NCBI GenBank assembly: GCA_022792535.1
Contig: JAAWBG010000029.1
Location: 1-51,726, forward strand
Direction: 5' to 3'
Origin: Lachnospiraceae bacterium
GTDB lineage: Bacteria; Bacillota; Clostridia; Lachnospirales; Lachnospiraceae
Length of the DNA stretch: 51,726 bases
Shown: piece by piece, positions 51,044-51,726 of the stretch
Layout: each line of letters starts with the position of its first letter
How positions within the stretch are numbered: the first letter of the stretch is position 1
Made by a program: the position numbers and the translations under genes
Notes under the pieces: model-generated
The model's database searches: none
Told to the model about the DNA's origin: nothing
Seen by the model: the letters and a program-made list of their open reading frames with translations, nothing else

Positions 51044-51726
51044 TCACAAAGTATATTTCTCATATATTTTCCTTGCCTGTTCTGCCACGATGTCTCTCAG
51101 ATATACAGGCTCTATAATATCTACCTGGGTCCCGAATGACAATAAATATCCTATCAGCCATTCGTCTTCTGGCATTTCAACCGATACGATTAAATCTCCA
51201 TTTTCTTTTTTGCTTACCCTGGTTTTGTCAAATTCATCGTAAACACGATAGGACATATTTTGGGGGAAATGCAGTACAATTGTATTGTAGGATTGCTTCA
51301 ATGTTTCCTCCAATTCCGGAAAGGGACTTTTGTAAAAACTTTCCGTGAGAACTTCCAAATCTATAATACGGGTCAGCTTAAACATGCGATAACCCTGTTT
51401 TTCCCTACAATATGCTTTCAAATACCACGACATAGACTTATATGACATTTTTAGCGGTTGGACAATTCTTTCGCTAATTGTTCCACAGGAATTTGCATAA
51501 ATTATTTTTACGCATTTTTGACAAATTATCGCTGATTTTAGCAATTCAAATTTCTCATTGTCAGTTCCCTTGTTTCCCCATCTGGAAAAATCTACTTCAA
51601 GCCAGTTTTCCGAACTAATACGAAAGATTGCAGAAAGCTTTTGCAGTGTTTGATTGATGCCAATATTGTTAGTAAGATTGATGCTTTGCAGGGCTGTTAG
51701 AATTTCCTGCTTTTCTTCTTCAGACA
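51044..51726 (-). CDS. WYL-domain (YafY-like) transcriptional regulator, cut by window end
   Basis: The frame stays open from the stop at 51044 to the window edge, so at least 226 residues are present and the N-terminal winged helix lies outside. The visible part begins SEEEKQEILTALQSINLTNN and continues with the WYL domain: CVKIIYANSCGTISERIVQP, LKMSYKSMSWYLKAYCREKQ and RMFKLTRIIDLEVL. The C-terminal extension (VLHFPQNMSYRVYDEF and EDEWLIGYLLSFGTQVDIIE) is the WCX region. WYL domains bind nucleic acids or ligands. It probably controls the adjacent radical SAM gene. Confidence 0.85.
   Translation of the reverse strand, partial: SEEEKQEILTALQSINLTNNIGINQTLQKLSAIFRISSENWLEVDFSRWGNKGTDNEKFELLKSAIICQKCVKIIYANSCGTISERIVQPLKMSYKSMSWYLKAYCREKQGYRMFKLTRIIDLEVLTESFYKSPFPELEETLKQSYNTIVLHFPQNMSYRVYDEFDKTRVSKKENGDLIVSVEMPEDEWLIGYLLSFGTQVDIIEPVYLRDIVAEQARKIYEKYTL

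Noticed and set aside
1..51726. CRISPR array, tRNA or rRNA
   Set aside because: No regularly spaced repeats and no tRNA- or rRNA-like sequence were seen on reading either strand.

Overview
The window reads as a low-to-mid GC chromosomal segment of an anaerobic Clostridia bacterium, most likely a Lachnospiraceae gut commensal (Blautia/Mediterraneibacter-like). This rests on protein content: the DUF5716/DUF5717 gene set, a DUF6033-type protein, a CotJC-type manganese catalase remnant, a HisZ-dependent short HisG, an Etf-linked lactate oxidation cluster, and strong Shine-Dalgarno sites. No tRNA, rRNA or CRISPR array was seen.

Layout. 1-681: edge of a NHLM/NHLP-type peptide (RiPP) export locus, with an accessory membrane protein and the start of a C39-peptidase ABC exporter. 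864-1437: a TetR remnant joined to a CotJC remnant, a deletion or decay scar. 1556-8319: a tight four-gene operon encoding a giant DUF5717-like protein, a degenerate Hsp70/actin-like ATPase, a TPR protein and a coiled-coil membrane protein; it has no known function and is the best candidate for an undescribed system. 8443-9534: a CobD/HisC-like PLP enzyme. 9535-12574: accessory island with a large palindromic element, an Rpn-type nuclease and an IS110-family element whose transposase carries one in-frame stop and whose 5' flank could encode a bridge RNA. 12575-14068: a secreted protein, a small basic membrane protein and a DUF4367-type protein.

14276-16183: YtrA-type GntR regulator plus ABC transporter. 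16247-18959: DUF975 membrane protein plus an OmpR-type two-component system. 19173-23089: CLC channel/antiporter, L-asparaginase and a CPA2 antiporter with a structured leader. 23136-25752: divergent sigma-like protein, metallophosphoesterase and DUF4474-type protein. 25857-29809: methionine operon metF, separate MetH reactivation protein, and a shortened metH. 29987-31958: small unknown protein, DUF6033-type protein and an ImmA/IrrE protein lacking the catalytic Glu.

32050-37319: his operon hisZ-hisG-hisD-hisB-hisIE, with a consensus promoter, a 26-bp palindrome and a terminator; HisIE carries an extra HisF-like barrel that seems catalytically dead. 37316-41482: recU, UvrD-like helicase, gltX and a small protein. 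41696-42337: Hsp20 under a CIRCE operator. 42440-43492: a frameshifted small gene and a FadR/LldR-type regulator. 43795-49556: lactate-type cluster (FAD 2-hydroxyacid dehydrogenase, EtfB, EtfA, acyl-CoA dehydrogenase, LarA-type racemase) with three copies of an ATTGG-centred palindromic operator upstream and no permease in view. 50027-51726: SPL-type radical SAM protein and a WYL regulator cut by the window end.

Most genes are on the minus strand and form short operons with overlapping or closely spaced ends. Many gene starts given here are later than the longest open frame because a good ribosome binding site sits in front of an internal start codon.
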